From Caryophanales bacterium (GTDB lineage Bacteria > Bacillota > Bacilli > Bacillales > Amphibacillaceae): 64,000 nucleotides of DNA. The notes beneath the pieces are model-generated. The model saw nothing but the letters and a program-made list of their open reading frames with translations, was not told where the DNA came from and did no database searches. Of this stretch, positions 46,518 through 54,554 are shown one piece after another (position 1 is the stretch's first letter; every line of letters starts with the position of its first letter). The DNA lies in NCBI GenBank assembly GCA_026168805.1, contig JAPFDS010000052.1:1-64000 (forward strand), given 5' to 3'. The position numbers and the translations under genes are program-made.

Positions 46518-46571
46518 AATTCCTAAAAGCGTCGCATCCTATGGGTACTTCAAACAAAGGATGTGTCTGAT

Positions 46572-46742
46572 GTGGAAAGGAAAAAAATATTTAGAAGAGC
46601 AACAAAACATGAAGCACAAATCAAACGAAGGGGAGCTGAAGAGTTTGCTCAGGAATTTCCGGAAGGTCCGTTAGGGGCACCACCTCTAGAAAGTGACCGA
46701 CAAATGATGCGTCCCCCAAAAAATGATACAAAGAAAGAGTAG
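46572..46742 (+). CDS. possible small charged protein
   Basis: A 56-codon frame starting at GTG with AAAGGA about 10 nt upstream; another GTG three codons earlier is possible. The peptide is rich in Arg, Lys and Glu and ends with PEGPLGAPPLESDRQMM and a basic tail, a protein-like composition. It fills the space between the amidase gene and a terminator whose stem includes its stop codon, which supports it being real. Family not recognised. Confidence 0.5.
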   Translation: MERKKIFRRATKHEAQIKRRGAEEFAQEFPEGPLGAPPLESDRQMMRPPKNDTKKE

Positions 46743-46763
46743 TTCACCCACGAACTACTCTTT
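46734..46763. terminator. bidirectional terminator
   Basis: AAAGAGTAGTTC and GAACTACTCTTT pair around ACCCAC, between the small gene and yutD. Confidence 0.87.
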
Positions 46764-46765
46764 CA

Positions 46766-47041
46766 TTATTTCTGTACCTTTTGCAATACAAAGTAGGCAC
46801 AACCAAAGTTGCAATACTCATATAAGTAATCTTCAAGTGTACTTATTTTCGTATCAAATGTCGATTTTCCGTGGTGATCATGATAAAATCCTTTTAATCT
46901 GAGTTGATCATACCCCCAGTCACCAACTACAAAATCATATTTTTTTAATATATCCGAATAACGATCGGCAACAGCCTCTTGTTCGAATGCATCTTTATAA
47001 TTCGTAATGAGTTCATAATGTACACCAAGTAATTCAATCAT
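46766..47041 (-). CDS. yutD: DUF1027 protein YutD
   Basis: A 91-residue acidic protein matching YutD: the N-terminal YELITNYKDAFEQEAVADRYS and YDFVVGDWGYDQLRLKGFY are family segments, and a CNFGCAYFVL near the end has two cysteines. GGAGG lies 10 nt before the ATG. Function unknown. Confidence 0.87.
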   Translation of the reverse strand: MIELLGVHYELITNYKDAFEQEAVADRYSDILKKYDFVVGDWGYDQLRLKGFYHDHHGKSTFDTKISTLEDYLYEYCNFGCAYFVLQKVQK

Positions 47042-47082
47042 CCTTCTCAGCCTCCTTTAAAAAACTATTCCTTTTCCTATGT

Positions 47083-47137
47083 TAATGAATTTCATAATAC
47101 GTATTTTACGCTATTTTAATAATTATGAAATTCATTC
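47083..47137 (-). repeat. MITE-like repeat, intact ends (copy A, 55 bp)
   Basis: Right-end TAATGAATTTCATAATACG at the left and the complement of GAATGAATTTCATAATTA at the right, in minus orientation. Flanked by ATGT on both sides (47079-47082 and 47138-47141), a target-site duplication. Internal sequence is mostly deleted compared with copy B. Confidence 0.85.
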
Positions 47138-47200
47138 ATGTAAAATAAATTATTTATTTGCGGACACACTATAAACGAATATAAATATTGAGGTGTGTAT

Positions 47201-48172
47201 ATGCGGTATTTTAAGTTTATCATGCTCTTCATCATTAGTATATGTAGTATAATCCATTTTCCCTCAGGCGTACATGCTGAGGATGAATCTATTTATGATG
47301 ACCGACTCGCGCTTTATCAAAAAACAGAAGCTATTACACAAGTGCCCTGGTACTATATCGCTGCAATTGATCAGTACGAACGAAATATACAGACTCCCGT
47401 TCCGTCAGACCAACTTATTTCCATTACATTTGATCCAATGGTATGGTTTGGTGCAGGAAACGTAAATCAAGACACTTCCTCTTCTCATATTGCTTTATTT
47501 AATGGAATTGGTCAAGATGGAAATGGAAATCACCAGGCAGATATAAATGAACCAGAAGATATTCTGTATACAATGGGAATGCATCTCGCATCTTATGGAT
47601 TAAGCGAAGCAGATATAAAAATGGCCCTGTGGGATTATTATGAGCGGGATTTAACGGTACAGTCCATCCTTCAAACCGCCCGCGTATTTAAAGAGTTTCA
47701 ATCGATTGAGTTAACGGAGCGAATGTTTCCAGTTTCTATTCAACATACGTACAGTTATCAGAACACATGGGGAGACAGACGGGGCTTTGGCGGACTACGA
47801 ATCCATGAAGGAACGGATATATTTGCTCATTATGGAACACCTATCTATTCGACTACGTATGGTGTTGTTGACCAAATCGGCTGGAATCGATTTGGCGGAT
47901 GGAGAATCGGCATTCGTGACATCCACAATATTTACCATTATTTCGCTCATTTGCAAGGATATGAAGAAGGCATTGAACTTGGCTCCATTGTGCAACCAGG
48001 GGATTCCATTGGAACTGTCGGATCAAGCGGATACGGACCTCCTGGAACGTCTGGGAAGTTTCCCCCACACTTACATTATGGCATGTACAAAGACAATGGA
48101 AAAAATGAGTGGTCATTTGATCCCTATCCATACTTACGCAGATGGGAACAAATGACACGTACACAACAATAA
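47201..48172 (+). CDS. lytH: secreted M23 metallopeptidase (LytH/YunA-like)
   Basis: A 323-residue exported cell-wall peptidase. Residues 1-26 are a signal peptide ending GVHA. The C-terminal LytM domain has the zinc ligands in RIHEGTDIFA and HLHYG, with FAH between them. B. subtilis YunA/LytH is an L-Ala-D-Glu peptidase of spore cortex maturation and lies in the same order next to yutD and yunB. The ATG at 47201 has GAGGTG upstream; GTG two codons before is an alternative. Confidence 0.88.
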   Translation: MRYFKFIMLFIISICSIIHFPSGVHAEDESIYDDRLALYQKTEAITQVPWYYIAAIDQYERNIQTPVPSDQLISITFDPMVWFGAGNVNQDTSSSHIALFNGIGQDGNGNHQADINEPEDILYTMGMHLASYGLSEADIKMALWDYYERDLTVQSILQTARVFKEFQSIELTERMFPVSIQHTYSYQNTWGDRRGFGGLRIHEGTDIFAHYGTPIYSTTYGVVDQIGWNRFGGWRIGIRDIHNIYHYFAHLQGYEEGIELGSIVQPGDSIGTVGSSGYGPPGTSGKFPPHLHYGMYKDNGKNEWSFDPYPYLRRWEQMTRTQQ

Positions 48173-48175
48173 AGA

Positions 48176-48513
48176 AGAGTTTGGGACAGATCAAAGTTGT
48201 ATCTCCAAAAGTACGAACAACACACTAATTTAGCGTAGGAAATATACGTAGACAAGTGAAGAATGAACTGCAATTCTTCTTCCCCGCGGGAGCAGAGGCC
48301 TAGGCAAGACCCTGCCCCGGCAAGACCCTGCCCCGGAAAGGGGTATGTCGACGTTGGCCGCAAAGGCCGGGTTTAGTCGACCTTCCTTAACTTAAGGAGG
48401 CTCATCAGCTGCCCGCAGGAAAGCGAAGTATATTTCCGAAGCGAGTAATTCCACACTTAAAATTAGAATGTTCGTATGTGGGTTAACTTTAAATCTTTTG
48501 TCCCAACCTCATC
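48176..48513. repeat. long palindromic intergenic repeat, copy 3
   Basis: Same family as at 21549 and 35543, in the opposite orientation: it begins near AGAGTTTGGGACAG and ends with TTTTGTCCCAACCTCATCC. The core holds extra material, including a 16-bp direct repeat of GGCAAGACCCTGCCCC, and is the longest copy. It starts 4 nt after the lytH stop. Confidence 0.8.
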
Positions 48514-48520
48514 CATTGTT

Positions 48521-48631
48521 TTATTTATTCGCTTCTTTGTTCTTTTTTACTGCAAACATAATACTTGCTCCAAGGCCTCCCCAAAGAATCACAATTCCTG
48601 TAACCATTACAATAATAGCACTCATACTCAT
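48521..48631 (-). CDS. MetS-type small subunit of the NSS transporter
   Basis: A 36-residue single-helix membrane protein: MSMSAIIVMVTGIVILWGGL, then GASIMFAVKKNKEANK. The LWGGL near the middle and a charged tail are typical of MetS, the small partner of the MetP methionine/alanine importer. Its ATG overlaps the stop of the NSS symporter gene (ATGA), with AAAGGGG 9 nt upstream, so the two are translationally coupled. Confidence 0.82.
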   Translation of the reverse strand: MSMSAIIVMVTGIVILWGGLGASIMFAVKKNKEANK

Positions 48632-50154
48632 TCTTCATGACCCCTTTCACTCGTGTCTTTAGGTTGCTTCCATTTTAATACAGCCAAAATAATTCCAAGA
48701 ATGAGCGCTCCGGCTGCAACAAACCATCCTCCGTATAAAATAAATGCATCTGAATATCCACTATAGTTTCCAGTTTCACTACTAAATTCCTGAAGGATAT
48801 TTTGTTTAAATAGTTGAAATAACATATACCCCAACATGAGTGGAGTGATGATTGTCAAACTAATCGTCCACCATGATCCAAGTTTTATGTCTGATACACG
48901 GTCTGCATGCGTACGCAATTCTTTTCCTTTTCGTAAAATCCAAATAACGAGAACAACTTCAACAAAACCAAGCATTGCCACACCGATCTGGTTAATAAAG
49001 TAATCAACCATATCAAGATAGTTCAGTCCTCCTTGTGTAGCAAACAAAATGGAAGCGACGGCTGCAAGTCCTCCTCCAAAAATAACTGCTTTTCCTCTCG
49101 TAATATTGAATTTATCAACTAATGCCGCTACATACGTTTCCGTTATGGACATGAGCGAAGTTAGCCCGGCCAGTATTAATGATATAAAGAATAAAAACCC
49201 AAAGGTTGCATTAAAGGCTGGGAATTGATTAATAATTTCTGGAAATACTGCAAATGCTAATCCTGGACCACCGGCAACAACTTCAGCAATATTCACACCT
49301 GATTCAAGTGCTAAAAACCCAAGTACTGAGAAAACTCCAATACCAGCTAACAATTCAAACGCTGAGTTTCCAAGTCCGGTAATAAACGCATTGTTCGTAA
49401 TATCCGATTTTCTCGGTAAATAACTTGAATACGTAATCATAATTGCAAATGCGATGGATAAGCTAAAAAATATTTGACCATATGCAGCAACCCATACATC
49501 CGGTGAAAAAATCTTACTAAAATCAGGTTTAAATAATGCATCTAGTCCATCCAGTGCACCTGGTAATGTAATTGCACGAATAACAATCAAGAGAAAGACA
49601 ACTAATAACGTTGGAATCATAATTCGGTTCGCAATCTCAATCCCTCGTCGTACGCCTTTATATAACACTCCAAGGATAATGAACCATACGATCGCTAGAG
49701 GGACTAACACTCCTAAAACGATGCTTCCGGACATCCCTGCTGTTACTTCTTCTACTTGTAAAAAAGAATTAAAGAATCCTTCCGTATCAGAACCCCAGCT
49801 GAGATTGACAGAAAATATCATGTAAGACATCGCCCAAGCGATAATCACTGAATAGTAGGTAGAAATAACAAATGCTACGAGGACACCCCACCAACCTACG
49901 AATTCTGCTCCTTTATTCATCCGCCTAAATGTGAGTGGAGAAGAACCACGATATTTGTGCCCCATCGTGAATTCCATGATTAAAATTGGAATCCCTGCTG
50001 TTAATAACGCAAACAGATAAGGAATTAAAAATGCTCCTCCTCCATTTTCATAGGCTACTGCAGGAAATCGCCAAATATTTCCTAACCCTAACGCAGACCC
50101 TACAGCCGCCATGATAAACCCAGCTCTTGTTCCCCATTGTGCTCGAGTGTTCAT
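48628..50154 (-). CDS. sodium-dependent NSS-family amino acid transporter
   Basis: A 508-residue membrane protein with about twelve helices. The first helix has the LeuT-type sodium and substrate signature GSALGLGNIWRFPAVAYENGG near residue 18, and later GLAFAVFPEIINQFP. NSS proteins import amino acids with sodium. The coupled MetS-like gene suggests the MetP type (methionine or alanine), as an inference. Confidence 0.91.
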   Translation of the reverse strand: MNTRAQWGTRAGFIMAAVGSALGLGNIWRFPAVAYENGGGAFLIPYLFALLTAGIPILIMEFTMGHKYRGSSPLTFRRMNKGAEFVGWWGVLVAFVISTYYSVIIAWAMSYMIFSVNLSWGSDTEGFFNSFLQVEEVTAGMSGSIVLGVLVPLAIVWFIILGVLYKGVRRGIEIANRIMIPTLLVVFLLIVIRAITLPGALDGLDALFKPDFSKIFSPDVWVAAYGQIFFSLSIAFAIMITYSSYLPRKSDITNNAFITGLGNSAFELLAGIGVFSVLGFLALESGVNIAEVVAGGPGLAFAVFPEIINQFPAFNATFGFLFFISLILAGLTSLMSITETYVAALVDKFNITRGKAVIFGGGLAAVASILFATQGGLNYLDMVDYFINQIGVAMLGFVEVVLVIWILRKGKELRTHADRVSDIKLGSWWTISLTIITPLMLGYMLFQLFKQNILQEFSSETGNYSGYSDAFILYGGWFVAAGALILGIILAVLKWKQPKDTSERGHEE

Positions 50155-50255
50155 ACCTTTTCATCACCCTTTCATTATTAGTTAATTTTGATTAGTTCCC
50201 ATTTTCAGACAGTAGTTATTCTGTAGTATAGATATGCCAGAACACTTTGTTAAAT

Positions 50256-50373
50256 GAATGAATTTCATAATTACCAAAATCAGCTATATAAATATAGCAT
50301 GTAGTTTCGAAAGACTTAACGAAACTACATGTTGAAGTGAAATAGCGTAAAATACGTATTATGAAATTCATTA
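50256..50373 (+). repeat. MITE-like repeat, full-length copy B (118 bp)
   Basis: Starts GAATGAATTTCATAATTACC and ends with the complement of TAATGAATTTCATAATACG. Flanked by AAAT on both sides (50252-50255, 50374-50377). The interior has CATGTAGTTTCG and CGAAACTACATG as a 12-bp inverted repeat. No coding capacity. It lies 13 nt from the yunB stop. Confidence 0.88.
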
Positions 50374-50386
50374 AAATACATAATAT

Positions 50387-51172
50387 TTAATTACCACTCT
50401 CTGATTGTCGATATTTTGGAATTGAAATAGATGGACCCTCTCCACTTCCACTAAAAAATTCAGGAACTTCTCCCATAATGACACGTGAATCAACAAATAC
50501 GCGTGTACTCACTTCAGAAACCGTCGTAGAAAAAGGAATCACAATTTGTACATTGACTTCAACAGGAATATAAATTTCAAACAGAGCAGCGTTCACACCA
50601 AATTCTTTTAATTCATGATCAATATCTGATTCTAAACTTCCTACGATTTCAAAGTGGACGGGAATTTTTGGTCCTAAGTTCGCCAAGATTGTATTTCCCG
50701 TTGCTTGCCCGATAGGTATTTCTACTACTGTTGGATCTTTATCTGCTAAATCTCCGACGGAATCTCCAAAGTCAACAGGATTTAAATCAGGATCATCTAC
50801 ATCCAATGTTTGACCTTTATTCATTCCGTATAAAAAGTATTCTGCTCGTTCAGTTGCGATGCGTAGAGCTTCATTAATATTTGATGAGTTCCAACCCAAC
50901 ACCGCTACATTCCCATTATTATCATAATTCGTTTCAACGAGGTTATCGAACTGCATATCTTCTGTAGATTTTACCGCAGTATTTATTGTTCTTGTTGCAA
51001 ACTCAATCGTTTTTTGTTCAGCTATTTGCATAAGGGGTGGACGAATACCTTTATCAATAATCCAAATCGTAAAAAAAACAAGTAAAAAAAACAAGATACA
51101 CGTTGCAATAAAGACATTTCTTACTTGTGGTGGTGCAAATTGTCTACGGCCTTTTTTAGGTTTTTTAATCAT
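50387..51172 (-). CDS. yunB: sporulation protein YunB
   Basis: A 261-residue protein with one N-terminal hydrophobic helix (about residues 24-45) and a large outside domain containing VEIPIGQATGNTILANLGPK and VNVQIVIPFSTTVSE. It matches YunB, a mother-cell sporulation protein required for full sporulation. GGGGGG lies 6-7 nt before the ATG. Confidence 0.88.
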   Translation of the reverse strand: MIKKPKKGRRQFAPPQVRNVFIATCILFFLLVFFTIWIIDKGIRPPLMQIAEQKTIEFATRTINTAVKSTEDMQFDNLVETNYDNNGNVAVLGWNSSNINEALRIATERAEYFLYGMNKGQTLDVDDPDLNPVDFGDSVGDLADKDPTVVEIPIGQATGNTILANLGPKIPVHFEIVGSLESDIDHELKEFGVNAALFEIYIPVEVNVQIVIPFSTTVSEVSTRVFVDSRVIMGEVPEFFSGSGEGPSISIPKYRQSESGN

Positions 51173-51218
51173 AAAAAATCCCCCCTATACAACATATGCT
51201 TGTGTATGGGAGGATAGA

Positions 51219-51244
51219 ATAATGAGTTCACTGAATCTCATTAT
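51219..51244 (-). terminator. weak hairpin after the HD-GYP gene
   Basis: ATAATGAG-TTC and GAA-(T)-CTCATTAT pair around ACT, but the T run is poor. Confidence 0.35.
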
Positions 51245-51271
51245 ATGTATTGTAATGTATATAACTTCGTT

Positions 51272-52357
51272 TCATAAATGACAAGAAGTAATAAGAATAT
51301 CTAATACTTTAGACAAATCTACTTCATAGGGTTCTTCCACTAAATGGTCATTATGCTGTAAAATTCGAACGATTGGCCGGTCATTATAATAGGTGTTTTG
51401 TTCCTTGACGACACCTGTTCGGTTATCACTTAGGGTGACAGTTAATCCAGTTGGATAAATAGCGACGCTTTTTTTGAATGCATCTACCACTTCTAAATTA
51501 AATTTAGTGGATGCCTCGGCATATAATATTTCTAATCCTTCATGCGGAAGCATTCCTTCTCGATAAATTCGGTCACTTGTCGTAGCATCAAAAACATCTG
51601 CAACGGCTATGACCTTTGCATATGGGTGAATTTCATCACCTTTCAGTTGTCGTGGATACCCTGAGCCATCCAATCGTTCATGGTGTTGATAGGCACAATG
51701 CGCAATTACAGATGAGAAAGATGTATTCTCACGAATAAATGTAAATCCTAACTCCGTATGTTTTTTCATCGTTTCAAATTCTTCATTCGTAAGTGGTCCT
51801 GGTTTCAAAAGAATCGACTTATCAATAAATACTTTTCCAATATCGTGTAATAGTGCTCCAAGTCCAAGCTCACTTAACTCTTTTTGGGTGTAATTTAACT
51901 TCATACCGATCGCCAAAGAGTAAATTGTCACATTTAAAGAATGCTGAAACGTATAATCATCGGCAATAAATAAGTCGGCTAGTAAAGAAATAGCTTCTTC
52001 TTGTTGGACGGACATTTGTGAAAGTAGCTGATCGACAATCGATTTTAAATCATTTGTTTGATCATCATGAATAAATGCATGTTCAAATGTCTTTTTCTCA
52101 TCAAATTGTGAAAATGTTTCTTTTATCGTCTCAATCGCTTCGATCCGAAGGTCATCCGTAATCACTTGATCAATCATAATATCATCCGTTCGTTCGTCGG
52201 CAAGATATACATAACTAATATTTTGTCGAATAAGGCGCTCAATCATTTTATCAGTTAACTGCATGTCATGTTGGACTAAAGCTACCCCATTTTCATTGTA
52301 TATAGTTTTTGCAAGCCTGTCACCGGCTTTCAATGACTTTGTATTGCGCAGTCTCAT
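51272..52357 (-). CDS. HD-GYP domain protein, putative c-di-GMP phosphodiesterase
   Basis: A 361-residue protein with an N-terminal DUF3391-like region (residues 1-110) and a C-terminal HD-GYP domain. The HD metal motif is LLHDIGKV near residue 170 and the GYP motif is HHERLDGSGYP near 230. Such proteins hydrolyse cyclic di-GMP, although related family members can act on other cyclic dinucleotides. AAGGAG lies upstream of the ATG. No partner cyclase is nearby. Confidence 0.88.
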   Translation of the reverse strand: MRLRNTKSLKAGDRLAKTIYNENGVALVQHDMQLTDKMIERLIRQNISYVYLADERTDDIMIDQVITDDLRIEAIETIKETFSQFDEKKTFEHAFIHDDQTNDLKSIVDQLLSQMSVQQEEAISLLADLFIADDYTFQHSLNVTIYSLAIGMKLNYTQKELSELGLGALLHDIGKVFIDKSILLKPGPLTNEEFETMKKHTELGFTFIRENTSFSSVIAHCAYQHHERLDGSGYPRQLKGDEIHPYAKVIAVADVFDATTSDRIYREGMLPHEGLEILYAEASTKFNLEVVDAFKKSVAIYPTGLTVTLSDNRTGVVKEQNTYYNDRPIVRILQHNDHLVEEPYEVDLSKVLDILITSCHL

Positions 52358-52471
52358 GGCACCGTCTCCTTACGTTTATTTTGACAAAGCCTATGACATA
52401 TACTACCAAATTCTGCCCATAAACGCTATCATGTTCATTTTACTATTATTCATTTTTGTCAATCATTTCAT

Positions 52472-52512
52472 GCAGAAAAAAAGACTTCAATCATGAAGTC
52501 TTTTTTTCTGCA
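52472..52512 (-). terminator. terminator of yunC
   Basis: GCAGAAAAAAAGACTTCA and its complement TGAAGTCTTTTTTTCTGC form a perfect stem around ATCA; the yunC stop codon is within it. Confidence 0.9.
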
Positions 52513-52811
52513 AGTTGAAGAAGTGCCTCTCTTCCACTCATGCCTTCTGTCCATCCGTAAGCCTCTTTAGAAGCATTCGTTACCTTCTCAAGAGGCGCAT
52601 CTAACAAGTCCTGAATGGACCGGACACCTTTTGCTCGAGCGGCAATAACCTTTCGATCTGCTAATAACTCATTAAATATCTCAACATCTAACGCAGCACA
52701 CATAATATACCCGATTTCATTCGAAACAATGAGTAAATTCGTTTTTGGCAACGCTACACTTGTTGCTGTAAATGGCTGACCACCAATTTCAAGTTCTTCC
52801 ACATGTACCAT
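52491..52811 (-). CDS. yunC: DUF1805 protein YunC
   Basis: A 106-residue protein of the DUF1805 family, with LPKTNLLIVSNEIGYIMC near residue 30 and ARAKGVRSIQDLLDAPLE near 65. Its biochemical role is unknown. AAAGGAGG lies 8 nt before the ATG at 52811; the open frame reaches 52928 into unrelated sequence. Confidence 0.87.
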   Translation of the reverse strand: MVHVEELEIGGQPFTATSVALPKTNLLIVSNEIGYIMCAALDVEIFNELLADRKVIAARAKGVRSIQDLLDAPLEKVTNASKEAYGWTEGMSGREALLQLAEKKTS

Positions 52812-52894
52812 GCATTTGTCCTCCTTTGATGATTCCCTTATATATGTATGCAACGAAAACGAAAACGCTACATAGTAGGAATTTATTATCGGCT

Positions 52895-52967
52895 TAATGA
52901 ATTTCATAATACGTATTTTATGCTCCACCAGTACACCATGTAGTTTTGGTAATTATGAAATTCATTC
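52895..52967 (-). repeat. MITE-like repeat, copy C (73 bp)
   Basis: Same ends as the other copies, minus orientation, flanked by GGCT on both sides (52891-52894, 52968-52971). The right duplication overlaps the stop codon (TAG) of yunD, so the insertion lies exactly at the gene end. Confidence 0.87.
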
Positions 52968-52969
52968 GG

Positions 52970-54358
52970 CTAGACAAATGTTCGTAAAGCTTCTGTTAGT
53001 ACATCGCGTATCATCTCCGGTAAAAAATACTTTTTATAGGAGGAACGAGCAACTTCCGGTAATAATCGACCAAATGTAAACATATCAACTGTACCTAGCT
53101 TGTATACTTTATTTTTATCTAATGGTTCTCCTTGAATAAGTAATGAATATATATAGCTTTCGTTGGAATCCTCTCTTTGTAACACTTCAATCCCTGCGTA
53201 AGAAAACATTCCGATTACGTCACCTCTGAAACCGAATCCTTTTAATTCTTTCGTCGTTAATGATGTGGAAAAGGTCGCTCGAACAATTTCAAGCAATTCT
53301 GTTCCCGTAATCTCAACAACACATGGATTAATTGGGTGGGGACATGCTTGATGAATGTCTTTATACGTAATCGTTCCGGCTGAAAATGGTTTGACTAGGA
53401 TGCCTGCATTTAGTAGGGCGCAATCACTTTTCGTCCACGTTTGCAATACATGTGTAAAGTGGTCAAGGAAGCGGCTCTGTTCAAATGGATCTGCTGGAAT
53501 TTCTTCCGCAATCGTAACTACAGGTTTTTGTAACATGTCATTTGCGCGTTTTTTTAAGTCTTTCAATACCTTTACTGTTTCTTCATCATCTGGCAGATGC
53601 GTGATGTTTATGGTAGCCGCCTGCTTAGTGACAATTCTTTTCTCTTGATGGTCGAACGTTAATAAAACTTCGCCCACATGGCTACAATGTTTTCCCGCGG
53701 CTGTTAGTATGGATTCGTGAACAACTTCTCCTTGTTGAAGAAGATGATGCGTATGCCCACCAATAATGACATCAAGTTCTGGAAACAATTGAGCTAAACG
53801 TCGATCCTCGTTTAACCCTAGATGTGATAATAAAACAATAACATCAACGTCCTCACGTAATTCTTTTAATTCCCACGCAAGTGTTTCAGCTGGTTCATCA
53901 ATATGATAATGTAGTAAATTATAAAAGGGATTAAACGGCGCTGTGAGACCAACGACCCCGATCTTCGTTTGTTGTTTTGTTTCGTAGGTAGATACATGCT
54001 TTAACCAACGAGGGGAGTTCTCCTTTACTTTTCGCATATTGGATACCACGACATCAAATGTTGCATCGTCATACAATGCGTCTAACTCTTCTTCAGCTAA
54101 CGTAATTCCTTCATTGTTTCCAATCGTTACACAATCATATGAAAGCGCATTTAATAACTCCACATTCGCTTTTCCTTTAAATGCTTCTGCAATCGGATCT
54201 ACTCGATCCAAATGGTCACCAATATCAAATAAAAAAGATGAAACACCTTTATTTTTACAACTTTCTCTACCGTTTTTAAAAAAAGACGCTACTTTAGGCC
54301 AATAGGTAAAGTCACTATGTAAATCATTTGTATAGTATAAGTGGATATTTTCTCGCAT
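52970..54358 (-). CDS. yunD: YunD, 5'-nucleotidase-type metallophosphoesterase
   Basis: A 462-residue two-domain enzyme. The metallophosphatase domain has NDLHSD near residue 11, DIGDHLD near 45, TIGNNEG near 78 and GGHTHH near 195, covering the expected two-metal site; the C-terminal 5'-nucleotidase domain has NAGILVKPF. No signal peptide is seen, so it acts inside the cell. AGGAGA lies upstream of the ATG. Confidence 0.88.
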   Translation of the reverse strand: MRENIHLYYTNDLHSDFTYWPKVASFFKNGRESCKNKGVSSFLFDIGDHLDRVDPIAEAFKGKANVELLNALSYDCVTIGNNEGITLAEEELDALYDDATFDVVVSNMRKVKENSPRWLKHVSTYETKQQTKIGVVGLTAPFNPFYNLLHYHIDEPAETLAWELKELREDVDVIVLLSHLGLNEDRRLAQLFPELDVIIGGHTHHLLQQGEVVHESILTAAGKHCSHVGEVLLTFDHQEKRIVTKQAATINITHLPDDEETVKVLKDLKKRANDMLQKPVVTIAEEIPADPFEQSRFLDHFTHVLQTWTKSDCALLNAGILVKPFSAGTITYKDIHQACPHPINPCVVEITGTELLEIVRATFSTSLTTKELKGFGFRGDVIGMFSYAGIEVLQREDSNESYIYSLLIQGEPLDKNKVYKLGTVDMFTFGRLLPEVARSSYKKYFLPEMIRDVLTEALRTFV

Positions 54359-54405
54359 ATATATCTCCTGTCGTCAAAAGAGTGAACATTCATTGTAACA
54401 TAAGT

Positions 54406-54463
54406 GGATGAATTTCATAATTACCAAAATTAGCTATATCAATACGTATTATGAAATTCATTA
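54406..54463 (+). repeat. MITE-like repeat, copy D (58 bp)
   Basis: Begins GGATGAATTTCATAATTACC and ends ATTATGAAATTCATTA. Flanked by AAGT on both sides (54402-54405 and 54464-54467). Internally deleted relative to copy B. Confidence 0.86.
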
Positions 54464-54511
54464 AAGTACTTATGAAATCTCTTATGTTCGGATGGTTCAT
54501 GTTTATAAAAA

Positions 54512-54550
54512 TATACCTATAGCATTCATTTGATCCATGCTATAGGTATA
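54512..54550 (-). terminator. terminator of the M20 gene
   Basis: TATACCTATAGCAT and ATGCTATAGGTATA form a 14-bp stem, with TTTTTAT following on the minus strand. Confidence 0.88.
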
Positions 54551-54554
54551 TTAT

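Noticed and set aside
48124-48363. Minus-strand frame over the end of lytH and the third palindromic repeat
   Set aside because: It is composed of repeat sequence and overlaps lytH; no ribosome site.
48176-48513. CRISPR-like array because of repeated GGCAAGACCCTGCCCC
   Set aside because: Only two adjacent copies occur, without spacers, inside a palindromic repeat.
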